Both the position numbers and the translations under genes were made by a program. DNA of 64,000 nucleotides from Alloyangia pacifica (GTDB lineage Bacteria; Pseudomonadota; Alphaproteobacteria; Rhodobacterales; Rhodobacteraceae): the NCBI RefSeq assembly GCF_020524285.1, contig NZ_JAIVKX010000021.1, positions 55,070-119,069 of the forward strand. Reading direction: 5' to 3'. How positions within the stretch are numbered: the first letter of the stretch is position 1; each line of letters begins with the position of its first letter. The notes under the pieces were generated by a model. The model saw only the letters and a program-made list of their open reading frames with translations. It did not search any database and was not told where the DNA came from. Shown piece after piece: positions 49,941-59,568 of the stretch.

Positions 49941-51362
49941 ATGCCTCTCGACACCGCTTCCTGCCTTGCCGCCCTGGCCGAGGCCTTTCCCGGAGCCGCC
50001 CTCTTCACCGGCGATGCCGTGCCCGCGCGGAACCTGCATGACACAAGCTTCCTGCCGGATGTGGCACCGCTGGCCGTGGTCCGCCCCGACAGCCCCGCAG
50101 GCGTCTCCGAGGCGGTCAGGATCTGTGCCGAGCACGGCGTGCCGATGGTGGCGCAGGGCGGGCTGACGGGGCTTGCCGGGGGCGCGCACCCGGTCGCGGG
50201 CTGCGTCGCCATCTCGCTCGAGCGGCTGAACGGTGTCGAGGAGATCGACCCCGCCGCCGCGACGATGACCGTGCGCGCCGGCACGCCGCTCGAGGTGATC
50301 CAGAAGGCGGCGGACGAGGCCGGGTTCTTCATCCCGCTCGACCTCGGCGCGCGAGGGTCGTGCCAGATCGGCGGCAACATCGGTACCAACGCCGGCGGCA
50401 ACCGGGTGATCCGCTACGGCATGACGCGCGAGATGGTGCTCGGGCTCGAATATGCGCTGCCGGACGGCACATTGATCGACGGCCTCAACAAGATGCTGAA
50501 GAACAACGCCGGCTACGACCTGAAGCAGCTGTTCATCGGCTCCGAGGGCACGCTGGGCATCGTCACCCGCGCGGTGCTGCGCATGCATCCGAAACCGGGT
50601 TGCGTCAATGCGGCCCTCTGCGGATTGTCCTCTTACGACGACGTACTGAAGCTTCTGGCTGCAGCCCGGCTTGGTCTGGGCCCGATGCTTTCTGCCTTTG
50701 AGGTGATGTGGCCGGACTACTGGCAGGTCGTCACCGAGGAGGTCGGGGCGCGCAGCCCGCTCGGGGGCACGCACGAGATGTATGTGCTGCTTGAGGCGCA
50801 AGGTCTCGACGAGGCCATCGACGGGCCGCGTTTCATGTCCTGGATCGAAGGAGTCTTCGAGGAGGGGATCATCGCGGATGCGGCCATCTCGCAAAGCCTT
50901 GGCGACGTGCAGTCCTTCTGGGACGTGCGCGACGCCTGCGCCGAGTTCCAGACGGTGCTGGGGCCGCATTGCGCCTTTGACATCGGTCTGCCGCAGACCA
51001 AGATGAACGAATTTGCCGATGCCTGCCGGGCGCGGCTGAAAGAGGACATGCCCGAGGCGTTGTCAGTCTACTACGGCCATATCGGCGACGGCAACCTGCA
51101 CATCGTCGCGCTTGACCGCGCGCAGGCGCAGCCGCCGATGAAACGCATCAGCGCGATCGTCTACGACACCGTGCGCGATTTCGGCGGTACGATCTCGGCG
51201 GAACACGGCATCGGCCTGTTGAAAAAGCCCTATCTCTCCTACACCCGGTCCGAGAAGGAACTAGCGCTGATGGCCCGCATCAAGGCCGCGCTGGATCCGC
51301 AGGGGCTGCTTAATCCGGGCAAGGTCTTCGACACGCCCGCAAACGGAAAGTCCGACACATGA
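49941..51362 (+). CDS. FAD-linked D-2-hydroxyacid dehydrogenase (GlcD/D-lactate dehydrogenase family)
   Basis: A 473-residue flavoprotein. The FAD-binding PCMH domain has VPMVAQGGLTGLAGGAHPV and GSCQIGGNIGTNAGGNRVIRYG; LKQLFIGSEGTLGIVTRA is also typical. The cap domain ends with VYYGHIGDGNLHIV and GGTISAEHGIGLLKK, whose His residues bind metal and substrate. It would oxidise a D-2-hydroxy acid to the 2-oxo acid. ATG 49941 follows GGAG; its end overlaps the aldolase start by four bases. Confidence 0.9.
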   Translation: MPLDTASCLAALAEAFPGAALFTGDAVPARNLHDTSFLPDVAPLAVVRPDSPAGVSEAVRICAEHGVPMVAQGGLTGLAGGAHPVAGCVAISLERLNGVEEIDPAAATMTVRAGTPLEVIQKAADEAGFFIPLDLGARGSCQIGGNIGTNAGGNRVIRYGMTREMVLGLEYALPDGTLIDGLNKMLKNNAGYDLKQLFIGSEGTLGIVTRAVLRMHPKPGCVNAALCGLSSYDDVLKLLAAARLGLGPMLSAFEVMWPDYWQVVTEEVGARSPLGGTHEMYVLLEAQGLDEAIDGPRFMSWIEGVFEEGIIADAAISQSLGDVQSFWDVRDACAEFQTVLGPHCAFDIGLPQTKMNEFADACRARLKEDMPEALSVYYGHIGDGNLHIVALDRAQAQPPMKRISAIVYDTVRDFGGTISAEHGIGLLKKPYLSYTRSEKELALMARIKAALDPQGLLNPGKVFDTPANGKSDT

Positions 51363-52147
51363 ACGCTCTGAAATCCCGCTTGCAGAAAGGCGAGTTCGTC
51401 GCCGCCGCCTGGGCCGAACTGGGCCATCCCGACATTGCCGAGATCTTCGTGCGCCACGGCTGGCCGGTGGTGCTGATCGACGGCGAACACGGTATCGGCA
51501 ACCTCGAGACCTGGGTTGCCGTGGCCCGGGCCGTCGAGGCCGCGGGCGGCGAGGTGATCCTGCGCGTTCCCGACGGGTCGGACACCACGCTCAAGAAGGT
51601 GCTCGACCGCGGTTTCCGCTCGATCGTCGTGCCCATGGTGAACAGCGTCGAGCAGGCGCGCGACATCGCCGCCTCGTGCCGCTACCCGGTGCGCGGCAGC
51701 GGCGGGGTGGGGCGCGGCTACGCGGCACCCATCGTGCGCGGCTCGGACTATGGCACGCGCCCGGATTACGCGGTGCGCTCGGCAAACGAGGACGTGCTGC
51801 TGTTCGTGCAATGCGAGACCCGCGAGAGCATCGATGCGCTGCCCGGTATCTGCGCGGTGGAGGGTGTGGACGGGATCTTCCTCGGCCCCAACGACCTGGC
51901 GGCGACGCTGGGCCACATGGAGCAGATGGAACATCCGACCCCGCAGGCGGCCTTTGCCGAGGTCGAACAGGCGGTGATCGAGGCCGGCGGGCTGTTGGCG
52001 ACCGTCTGCGGCGGCGGGCGGGACTGGGCCGACCTGCGCGCACGCGGGTTCACCCTCGTGGCCGGCGTCAACGACGTGTCGTTCCTCATCGGCGCCGCGC
52101 GTGACGCTGCAGCAGCCCGCGACGCACAGCTGGCAGACCTCGCGTAA
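51359..52147 (+). CDS. HpcH/HpaI-family aldolase
   Basis: A 262-residue class II aldolase of the 2-oxo-3-deoxy acid type. Motifs: VVLIDGEHGIGNLETW (catalytic His region), ILRVPDGSDTTLKKVLDRG, VVPMVNSVEQARD and GIFLGPNDLAATLGH, with metal-binding acids in QCETRES. It retro-aldol cleaves a 2-oxo acid into pyruvate or a similar 2-oxo acid and an aldehyde, which fits downstream of the FAD dehydrogenase. Confidence 0.9.
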   Translation: MNALKSRLQKGEFVAAAWAELGHPDIAEIFVRHGWPVVLIDGEHGIGNLETWVAVARAVEAAGGEVILRVPDGSDTTLKKVLDRGFRSIVVPMVNSVEQARDIAASCRYPVRGSGGVGRGYAAPIVRGSDYGTRPDYAVRSANEDVLLFVQCETRESIDALPGICAVEGVDGIFLGPNDLAATLGHMEQMEHPTPQAAFAEVEQAVIEAGGLLATVCGGGRDWADLRARGFTLVAGVNDVSFLIGAARDAAAARDAQLADLA

Positions 52148-52226
52148 GGCTGGATTTCCTGACATTGCCCCACGTGCTAAGACGTCGGGGTTGCGCCGGC
52201 GGGCGCCCGAGAACAAGGCGAGCCGA

Positions 52227-52901
52227 ATGAGCGTGAACCGGAAGATGCAGATCGAACAACCGAAGACGCTGACCGAGATCGTCGTCGAACGGCTGCGCGA
52301 AGCGATCATCGATGGCCACTACAAGTTCGGCGAGAATATCTCAGAGGACAAGCTGGCCACCGCCTTCGGGGTCAGCAGATCGCCGGTGCGCGACGCGCTC
52401 AACGCGCTTCAGTTCACCGGTCTGGTCACCATCAAGCCGAAGCGCGGCAGTTTCGTCTTTCAGCCCACGGCGGCCGATGTGGCAGAGATTTGCGACTATC
52501 GGCTCATGCTGGAGCGCGAGGCGCTCCGGCTGTCGATGGCGGCCGACCGCGAGGGCTTTCTCGCGGCGCTGTCTGACACGGTGGAGCGGATGCGCGAGCG
52601 GATGCAGGCGGGCGACGAGATCGGATACGTGCGTATCGACACCGAGTTCCACAATTTGTTCTTCGACTTCTGTGGCAACAGCCTCGTGCAGAACGCCTTC
52701 GATCTGGTCGAAGCGCGCATCGCGACCATTCGAACCGCGTTGAACGCAAGGTTCAAACAGCGGCGCGAGGACAGCTTCGACCAGCACGTTGCGATTGTCG
52801 AGGGCTTGCGAAAGGGCGACTGGGAGCAGGTGGACGAGGTACTGCGCAAACACATTACCTCGATCCGATCTGATGCAATCGATGAGCTGTCGAGGGTGTG
52901 A
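52227..52901 (+). CDS. GntR-family regulator, FCD (FadR) subfamily
   Basis: A 224-residue regulator. Residues about 10-80 form the winged helix (LTEIVVERLREAIIDGHYKFG, DKLATAFGVSRSPVRDALNA, LVTIKPKRGSFVF), and the rest is the FCD ligand domain with ADVAEICDYRLMLEREALRL and the metal-binding histidines in DTEFHNLFFDFCGN and FDQHVAIVEGL. It most likely controls the preceding operon through the palindrome at 45345. ATG 52227 keeps the normal N-terminus. Confidence 0.92.
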   Translation: MSVNRKMQIEQPKTLTEIVVERLREAIIDGHYKFGENISEDKLATAFGVSRSPVRDALNALQFTGLVTIKPKRGSFVFQPTAADVAEICDYRLMLEREALRLSMAADREGFLAALSDTVERMRERMQAGDEIGYVRIDTEFHNLFFDFCGNSLVQNAFDLVEARIATIRTALNARFKQRREDSFDQHVAIVEGLRKGDWEQVDEVLRKHITSIRSDAIDELSRV

Positions 52902-52967
52902 GCATCCCTTTCGCCAAGTTTGCTCTTTTCAGGTCTCGCGAGGTTTCTCTTCTTTTCTCCTTCTGCG

Positions 52968-52990
52968 GGGGTCGCGCTTCTGCTGACCCC
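52968..52990 (+). terminator. Weak hairpin after the GntR gene
   Basis: GGGGTC (52968-52973) and GACCCC (52985-52990) can pair across an 11-base loop. No T run follows, so termination is uncertain. Bases 52902-53209 contain no gene. Confidence 0.3.
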
Positions 52991-53209
52991 ATAGACAGGT
53001 AAAGGCTTCTCCGGGCACCGAAGTCTCGTACAGATTGGCACTTATGCGAATCCGAGGCGGGTTAGGGCGCGGCCGCCAGGCGCCCGCTTGGCGTAGGAGT
53101 CTGACGCCCAAGGAATGCGTCTAAACATTGGCCAAGTATAACTAACAGCCCATGAACCTTTTCACCTTCCTCTTGGTGTGAGGTGCGTTGCAGGGCCAGC
53201 AGGCGACGA

Positions 53210-55002
53210 TCAGTCACGCCACATGCATCCCGGGGCAGGCTGCACCGGCTCGACCTCGTGCCACTCCCCGTGGGCGAAGGTGCCTGAAGTGAGAGGGTCC
53301 GAGCCGGCTTCGATCCAGCCGCGCCACCGCCCGAAGAAGTCGGCGTCGGGCAACACGACGTCCGACCATTGGCAGGGCACGTCGACGCCGGCTTGCAGCA
53401 ACACCGACGCGTCACCAAAGCTGTTCTTGAGGCCGTTGCGCGGATCGAGCGCCGCCGACCGGAGATCGACGCGCCTTAATGCGGCGCCGTCGATGGTGGC
53501 GCCGATCAGGTCAACTTCAGAGTAGGCATAGGCGAGATCAGGAGAGCCCGGTGCGCCGAAGAGCCGCGCGTAGTTCAGATTAGCGTCTGCCAAGCGCGCG
53601 AAGCTCAACGTAGCTCCGTCTAATCGCGCGAAGCTGAGGTCCGCGCCGGTCAACTCAGCTCCGTTCAGGAAGGTGCCATTGAGCTCTGCGTGCCGCAGCT
53701 TCGCGCCCTCGAGGTCAGCCACGATCGCCCACGCGCCATGAAGCAGCGCCAGATCGAGATTTGCGCCGGACATACGTGCACCGCTGAGATCCGCCCCCTG
53801 CAGCCTTGCGTTCTCCAAGTTGGCGCCCCTTAAGTCCGCGTGCTGAAGGTTCGCCCCCTCGAGCTCGGCCGCCCACAAAAAGCCGACCGAAGCCGCGCCT
53901 CGCGAAAGTCGATTCCGGGAATGTACGCGTTTCCAAGCTCCGCGAAAGCGAGGTCGCGCGCGCTCAGGTTCGGCTTTTGCAGAACCGCAAGGTAGGCGCC
54001 GCGGCGGGACCGCCACTCCTCTTGGAACACTCCGCTTTGTGGCAAGGAGGAGTCGCAATCAGAGGTATCTGGTCGGGCACACCATTCGGCGTAAAACTCT
54101 CGCTCGGCATGGGCGTGCGGTGCCCAGTCGGAGGGAAACTGCGTCAGCCGGGCCTCAGTAAGATTTGCCGGAACAGGACGGAACCACTCGACCGCATGCA
54201 TGCGAAGGGTTGGGGGCGCTCTCCCGCGCTCTCCTGCCGAAGATGCAGGCGGATAGTTCCATATGTCAACTTTCGTCCTCAGAATCGAGACCCCGACCAA
54301 TATCACGAGCGCGCCCAGCGACAGCCAGTTGCGCGTGACCGCGCCTCGAGCACAGCTCGTCCGACGCTGTTGCATCTCTTGCCGGAGGGCGGACCAGCTG
54401 GCCCAGGCGGTCCAGAGGGAGAGGGCGAGCATCAGGGCAAGAAGGACGGTGAGCCCCCAGTGGTGTGCCGGTTGCGAGCGGTACCAGAGGCCTGCGAGGA
54501 CGGCGGGGGCGGCACCGTAAAGGACGACGGCCGAGGCGAGGACACCGAGCGTGCCGAGGGCGCCTTGCTCGACGCATGATGGCTCGGAGGGCGAGAGGCG
54601 GCGGCGGACCTGGAGGGCAAACTCGGAGATGAGCCAAGGGTGGACCTTCGCCCCAAGCGGTTCGGTCCCGATGCGTGGCGGGGCGCGGCCCAGGGCCTGC
54701 CAGAGCTGGGCGAGCGAGACGTGGAGGTAGGCGAAGACCAGCAGCACGATGAGGCCGCCGAAGAGGAAGAGGAACACCACCGGAACCGAGACCCCGATCA
54801 GTGGCAGGTCGGTGCCGCGGTCGACGGCGAAGAAGTCCACGTCTTCGACGTCGAGGAGCGTCACGGCGACGAAGGCGAGCGTGGCAAGATAGGTGAACCA
54901 GCTCGTCCGCGTCGCCTCGGTGACGATGCGGATGCGCTCGAGGATTGCGGCATGGTCGGTGCCGTCAGGCATCGGAGGTACCCCATTGCTTCTACAGGTC
55001 AT
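53210..55002 (-). pseudogene. Pentapeptide-repeat membrane protein, frameshifted in a T5 run
   Basis: Two overlapping frames together make one protein of about 600 residues. The first part (from the ATG at 55002, or 54972) has four membrane segments (TYLATLAFVAVTLLDV, LIGVSVPVVFLFLFGGLIVL, LAGLWYRSQPAHHWGLTVLL, WLSLGALVILVGVSIL). The second is a right-handed quadrilateral helix of pentapeptide repeats (ADLRGANLENARLQGADLSG). The frame breaks at five T's (53877-53881, complement); a sixth T would restore RSAFLWAAELEGANL. Deletion, sequencing error or recoding are possible. Function of such membrane-tethered repeat proteins is unknown. Confidence 0.8.
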
Positions 55003-55064
55003 GATACCTTCAGAACATACGGCCGCAAAATCCGAGGCTGGGTAGCGCGATCGCAGTGCATCAA

Positions 55065-55184
55065 TCCACAGCTCCAGAAACCGCCATAAGCGCCCTGCGG
55101 TTTCGGGAAGCACAGTATTGGCATTCTATTCTCCGGTGCAGGTACCTCGGCATCCACCGGCCAGACGGACAGCACGGTCCCTAG
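55065..55184 (+). pseudogene. N-terminal scar of a tyrosine recombinase
   Basis: Forty codons encode AISALRFREAQYWHSILRCR and YLGIHRPDGQ, matching the N-terminal region of the integrase at 41.5 kb (AITALRFRETPYWHSLLKCR, HLGIHRPDGR) with clear DNA similarity, then stop at TAG 55182-55184. The catalytic domain is absent. It records an earlier integration or a rearranged second copy. Confidence 0.85.
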
Positions 55185-55372
55185 CCAGAAGGTCTTCGAC
55201 ATCGGCGATGCTCCGAGCGAAAAGAATGCATGCGCAGGCCGCACAGGCGACGATCTCACGGGGTAAACGAAAAGCCCATCAGACGCGGCAGTCTCGACGG
55301 CAACTTCATCTGGGTCCCATGATCAGGCAAGTGCCGACCAGCGACTTGGGAATCCCGCCGAAACTCATGATG

Positions 55373-57409
55373 TCAATGCGCAACTCCGCAACAAGTCACA
55401 GCTTTGAGATCGGGGTTCTCGGTGCATTCCGTTTGGTAATGCGCGCGAAGGTCGCATGGGATCGTAGGGCGTTGCAGCGCGTCGACGATCTGTCCCCATG
55501 CCCATTCGGCGCCTGCCATTGAGAGGTGGTTGTCATCGGTGAAGAACCGCGTGTCTCGCTGCGTCAATTCACAGGTCTTTGGGATGCAGAACAAGCTCCG
55601 GCCTGAAATGATCTCGACCTGCGCAACAGAGCTCAAGACGGCCAGAAACTTGTCCTCCGCCCTGTGCCACTCGTTGATGTCGGTAGCGTCCACGACGCGG
55701 CTAGAAAATCGGGAGCGAGCAGAAAAAACGTTGAGGTCGGGCGTCTGCGACATCACCACGACCCGTGGGCCGCTCCCCAAGTTGGCCAGGGTCTCCATCA
55801 TGCCGCGCGTGAGCGCGGAGCGTGAGGTGGCGAGGCTTGGAACTTCTTCGGCATTCGCAGAGGTCAGGTAGTAAGGGGGGGTGAGCTTGACACCCAATCT
55901 ATGCCAGCCATTCAAGTACAGGGTCCACCGGGATGTCAGCAGGACAATCTCAGGCTCTAAGTCACGGACGAATCGGGCAATCTTTTCGATCTGTCCGGGT
56001 TCATTGCAGATGTGGTCCTCGTAGTCTGCGGCCTGAAGGTGCACCGATAGGGCTGGCGGACATCCCGGGTGGGAAATCACCATGACGGAATACTCTTCCG
56101 GTGCCGTGATGCCGCGGCGCAGTGCAAGGGCGTGTGAATCTCCCCACACGACGATCGACGCCAGGCCGGTTCCGTGGCGGGTGCACTTCAATTCGCCCTC
56201 AAGTATGGGAAAGCCGGCGCAGCCGCGGACGGTCTTGTCGGCCAGCGCGATCCGCGGGGGCGCGATCGCAGCGATATCTGGGTTCTCCAACTCGAGCAGC
56301 GTTGGTACGCGGTTCGCCGCAGTGAACGCAATAGCGGCGAAGGCCGCAATAATGCCTGCAGCCCCCCCCAATGTTTTACGCCTGCGCGCGGGCGTCGCTA
56401 ACCCTGCCGGTCGGCGGATTGGAGTTTCCACCCATTTCCATGATGCCCATGCGAGAAGTAAGGCGAGTACCACCAAGCCAATATCCTCGCCTGTCGAGAG
56501 TGGAGCGGATTTGGCGATCCGCGCGAACGCGAAGAGCGGTTGGTGCCAGAGGTAGAACGAATAGCTCAGCAAACCTACGAGGAGCACTGGCCGGAATGTG
56601 AGCGCCTTTCCCACAAAGTCTGCGTCGGTTGTAAAGAGGATCACGCAGACTGTGCCACCAACCGGCAACAGCGTCGCTAGGGAGGGCCAGTGCGTCGTCT
56701 CGTCGAAGAGCACGAACGAGAGGCTCACGGCGCCGATCCCAATCAAGGAGAGAAACCCGTTTCGCCGAGGCTGGCCGCTCGCAAGCAACAGCGCCGCCCC
56801 GGCACCGGCCATGAGTTCGAAGACCCGCGTCGGAAGGAGAAAGAAGCTGGCGGCGGGTTTGGTGCCCACGAACACCTCTGCGAGGGTAAGGCTCACGAGG
56901 GCGGCCGAAAGAACAACCCCCGCCACAGCGCGCCGCCCGAAACGCCATATGAGGGCAAGGCCGAACGGGAAAATGAGGTAGAACTGCTCTTCGACCGAAA
57001 GGCTCCAGGTGTGCAGGAGGGGGTTTAATTCGGCGGCGTCCGAGAAGTACCCGCTGATGCTCCAGAAATGCACATTGGAGACCGATAGTACGGCATAGAA
57101 AAGCGACTGGCACAAGGCAGTGAATTGTGGGGGTGTCATTATCAGCCATGCTAGGAAGAGGCTGGTCATGGCCATGAGAAGGAATGCGGGCAAGATGCGA
57201 CGCGCGCGACGCTCGTAAAACCGTGCGATGGAGAACCCGTCCCGGACCAAGTCTTCGATGAGGAGCGCCGTGATCAAATATCCAGAGATGACAAAGAAAA
57301 TATCGACGCCGATGAAGCCGCCGTCCCAACCAATCCAGCCAGCATGGAAAAAAACGACTGGTAGCACCGCAACTGCGCGGAGGCCATCAATTTCTGGTCG
57401 GTATTGCAA
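55373..57409 (-). CDS. Acyltransferase-3 with C-terminal SGNH domain (OafA type)
   Basis: A 678-residue protein. Residues 1-360 are the ten-helix acyltransferase-3 membrane domain: YRPEIDGLRAVAVLPVVFFH with the essential His, GVDIFFVISGYLIT, FYERRARRILPAF, HTWSLSVEEQFYLIFP. Residues about 400-678 form a periplasmic SGNH domain: IVVWGDSHALALRRG (Ser nucleophile) and FFTDDNHLSMAGA (Asp-x-x-His). Such proteins O-acetylate lipopolysaccharide or exopolysaccharide. It starts at TTG 57409 with AGGAA before it; no other start fits the conserved N-terminus. Confidence 0.92.
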   Translation of the reverse strand: MQYRPEIDGLRAVAVLPVVFFHAGWIGWDGGFIGVDIFFVISGYLITALLIEDLVRDGFSIARFYERRARRILPAFLLMAMTSLFLAWLIMTPPQFTALCQSLFYAVLSVSNVHFWSISGYFSDAAELNPLLHTWSLSVEEQFYLIFPFGLALIWRFGRRAVAGVVLSAALVSLTLAEVFVGTKPAASFFLLPTRVFELMAGAGAALLLASGQPRRNGFLSLIGIGAVSLSFVLFDETTHWPSLATLLPVGGTVCVILFTTDADFVGKALTFRPVLLVGLLSYSFYLWHQPLFAFARIAKSAPLSTGEDIGLVVLALLLAWASWKWVETPIRRPAGLATPARRRKTLGGAAGIIAAFAAIAFTAANRVPTLLELENPDIAAIAPPRIALADKTVRGCAGFPILEGELKCTRHGTGLASIVVWGDSHALALRRGITAPEEYSVMVISHPGCPPALSVHLQAADYEDHICNEPGQIEKIARFVRDLEPEIVLLTSRWTLYLNGWHRLGVKLTPPYYLTSANAEEVPSLATSRSALTRGMMETLANLGSGPRVVVMSQTPDLNVFSARSRFSSRVVDATDINEWHRAEDKFLAVLSSVAQVEIISGRSLFCIPKTCELTQRDTRFFTDDNHLSMAGAEWAWGQIVDALQRPTIPCDLRAHYQTECTENPDLKAVTCCGVAH

Positions 57410-58348
57410 GATTCCTGTTTCCCTTGCGACGGTTTCATCTCTGCGTAATGGATTTCTGGACCTCTACCCATGGTGTCGCTTTCATGCGACGCGCATATGG
57501 CTAGACGCGCTTCCGCGCGCTTGGCGCTTGGCAAGCGCGGTCTCGCACGCCAGCATGCGCTCCGGTTCCTCTCGCCTGTCTCTCCGTGGCCTGCGGGAGC
57601 TCACTATCCAAACTTCCCATTCCAAGTCAGATATTTACGGCAGGTGCTCAGCTTGTGTATCACTGTGCCCTCTTTGCCGGCTCGCGATCAGCCGCGAAGA
57701 CCTCGTCTCGCGATACCTCTCCGGAGCCGTAAACACTCCCTCATCGCCCCATGCCTCAAAATCTATCTCGTTCGTGGTGCCGGTGCAGAGTGCGCAAATT
57801 TGGAAGGAAAAGAAAATGTCACTCTCAGCGCCAGCCGCGCCATTTTTTTGCGGCCTTATTCTGTATATCTTGTGCTCCGGACCTTGGCCCTGAAGAGGGA
57901 ATGTCTGAACGCCTCGTCGCCGGAGAAGGCGCGTAAGATCTTCCCAAGATATGCGATCACATAATCGGCGATCCACGCACTTTAAATCCAGTTGTGCGTA
58001 ATCTTCAATTTGGGTTATGCCGAAAATTGGACTTCTCCGAATCATTTTCCGGAACAGTAGCCCGTCGCGGGCATTGCTAAACTTAATAGAAATATAAATC
58101 AAAATGAATAGTGTCTATCTCGAGCTTGATATCGGATATGCATCCGCTTGGAAAGTGGAAATTTTAGAAAATTCCTGATGGCATATTTTCGGTGCCGTCT
58201 TGCGCAGAATCTGTGCAAGTATGGAAGATTTCATATCAATGAGGTGAGGTGCAAACCAATTGAAGGATAATGTTCAGATCAGCTTTAGCGAGAGCATTGA
58301 GGGCATATTTCAAGATTGGAGGTATTGATACGAAGTCATTTCCATTTA
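57410..58348. other. Gene-free stretch upstream of the SGNH acyltransferase
   Basis: Several open frames of 150-220 codons cross this 940-bp region on both strands, but they overlap one another, lack ribosome sites and show no recognisable motif. Composition becomes AT-rich near 58000-58340, next to the IS5-family insertion. I support no gene here. Confidence 0.5.
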
Positions 58349-59187
58349 GGTCATGTTGACAAAAGGCGGATCGACGTGATGTCAATGAAGCCGAGGAAGC
58401 TTTCCGGCGTTTTGTCGTAGCGTGTCGCGACACGCCTGGCGTTCTTGAGCTTGCTGAAGCAGCGTTCGACCAGATTACGCAAGCGATACAGCGAGCGATC
58501 AACACCAATCCGCTTCTTGCGGGACTTGCGCATCGGTATCACGGGCAGGACGTTGCGCGCCTCCATGCCCTCCCTGATCTTGTCTGCATCGTAGCCGCGA
58601 TCCGCGAGCAGCACGCTCGGGCGGGGCAGATTATCCGCCATCACCTGATCGAAGCCGAGATAGTCCGACGTCTGGCCAGGCGTGATCTCTATCCTCATGG
58701 GAAGCCCATGTGCGTTGACGAGAAGGTGGATCTTGGTCGTAAAGCCACCTCGAGAACGGCCGAAACCCTGTCGTGGAGTCCCCCTTTAGCGCCGGCTGCC
58801 TGATGGTGGGCGCGGATCACGGTGCTGTCGATCATCTGCAGGGCGCTTGGCACGGCTCCGCTCTGGTTCAGGGCATCCATGATGTCCTCCCAGAGGCCCG
58901 CCAGTGTCCAGCGCCGGAACTGTCGGTAAACGCTTGACCTTTTGCCGAACTCGCCAGGTAGGTCCCGCCAAGGCGCCCCGGTTCGGGTAATCCAGAAAAT
59001 CCCATCAAGGACGAGGCGGTGCTTGGTGGCTTTGCGTCCGTTCGGGGCGCGGACGGCGAGGATGAAGCGCTCAAAGAACGCCCATTCCTCGTCCGACATA
59101 AGGTCTCGTGCCAAGCTGGCCTCCATCGCAGATGCCAGCTTGAATCATGCCCTACGCCCGAGGGGAATCCCTTTTGTCAACACGACC
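58349..59187 (-). mobile_element. Complete IS5-family insertion sequence (IS427-like)
   Basis: The element is bounded by inverted ends: GGTCATGTTGACAAAAGG at 58349-58366 and, inverted, GGTCGTGTTGACAAAAGG ending at 59187 (one mismatch). Both ends are flanked by TA, the short target duplication usual for this group. Inside are two overlapping transposase frames. Total length is about 839 bp. Confidence 0.9.
58351..59126 (-). CDS. IS5-family transposase, expressed by -1 frameshift
   Basis: The first frame (59126 to 58695) encodes the N-terminal part with LMSDEEWAFFERFILAVR and RTGAPWRDLPGEFGKRSSVY, and DSTVIRAHHQAAG with the first catalytic Asp. At 58780-58787 (complement AAAGGGGG) a -1 slip joins GGTPRQGFGRSRGGFTTKI, continuing into the second frame, MRIEITPGQTSDYLGF ... 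LADRGYDADKIREGM ... VERCFSKLKNARRVATRYDK, which holds the second Asp and the Glu (within the YREK-like region). Members of this group regularly fuse the two parts in this way. Both halves look intact, so the element may be active. Confidence 0.88.
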
Positions 59188-59326
59188 TAGCGTGAAAGCA
59201 GCGATTCGAAAACTTCAGCAGTTCTCTGTCAGGGAAAAGGGGAACCTCCGTCATCTGTGGATTTGCGAAATTGAGTCTCTCTGAGAGCCCTGGATCGGTT
59301 CGATGAACAAGGTAGGCGAAATCGCT

Positions 59327-59488
59327 TTAATCGTTGCCCAGACAAAACGGCTTAGACGCGCCGATTTTGCAGGCGGCGGGTTCGTTCATGATGACTAGAA
59401 ACGGAATCGCAGCCACTGCGAGACACAGGACCAGCGCGAGGGTGGTGATTATCAGCTGCAGTTTGCGTTGCGAACCAATATTTGCCAT
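59327..59488 (-). CDS. Small membrane protein, hypothetical
   Basis: A 53-residue protein: a basic start MANIGSQRKLQ, one membrane helix (LIITTLALVLCLAVAAIPFL) and a short tail with two Cys (AACKIGASKPFCLG). It lies 80 bases downstream of the larger membrane protein, in the same direction. The start at 59488 has GGA close upstream. No family recognised. The gap 59188-59326 holds nothing else. Confidence 0.5.
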   Translation of the reverse strand: MANIGSQRKLQLIITTLALVLCLAVAAIPFLVIMNEPAACKIGASKPFCLGND

Positions 59489-59568
59489 ATGATTCCAGCT
59501 CCAACTCCAGTTCCACCTCGCGCTGCGATGTTTTGACCGCCGCATATAGCTGCGACCCAGCTTGAGTT

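Noticed and set aside
53870..53890. Programmed -1 frameshifting in the pentapeptide gene
   Set aside because: The zero-frame codons GCT TTT TGT do not form a proper slippery heptamer, so a base loss or read error is the simpler explanation.
57635..58102. A 155-codon frame on the minus strand
   Set aside because: No motif, no ribosome site, and it overlaps equally long frames on the other strand; I could not decide that any is real.
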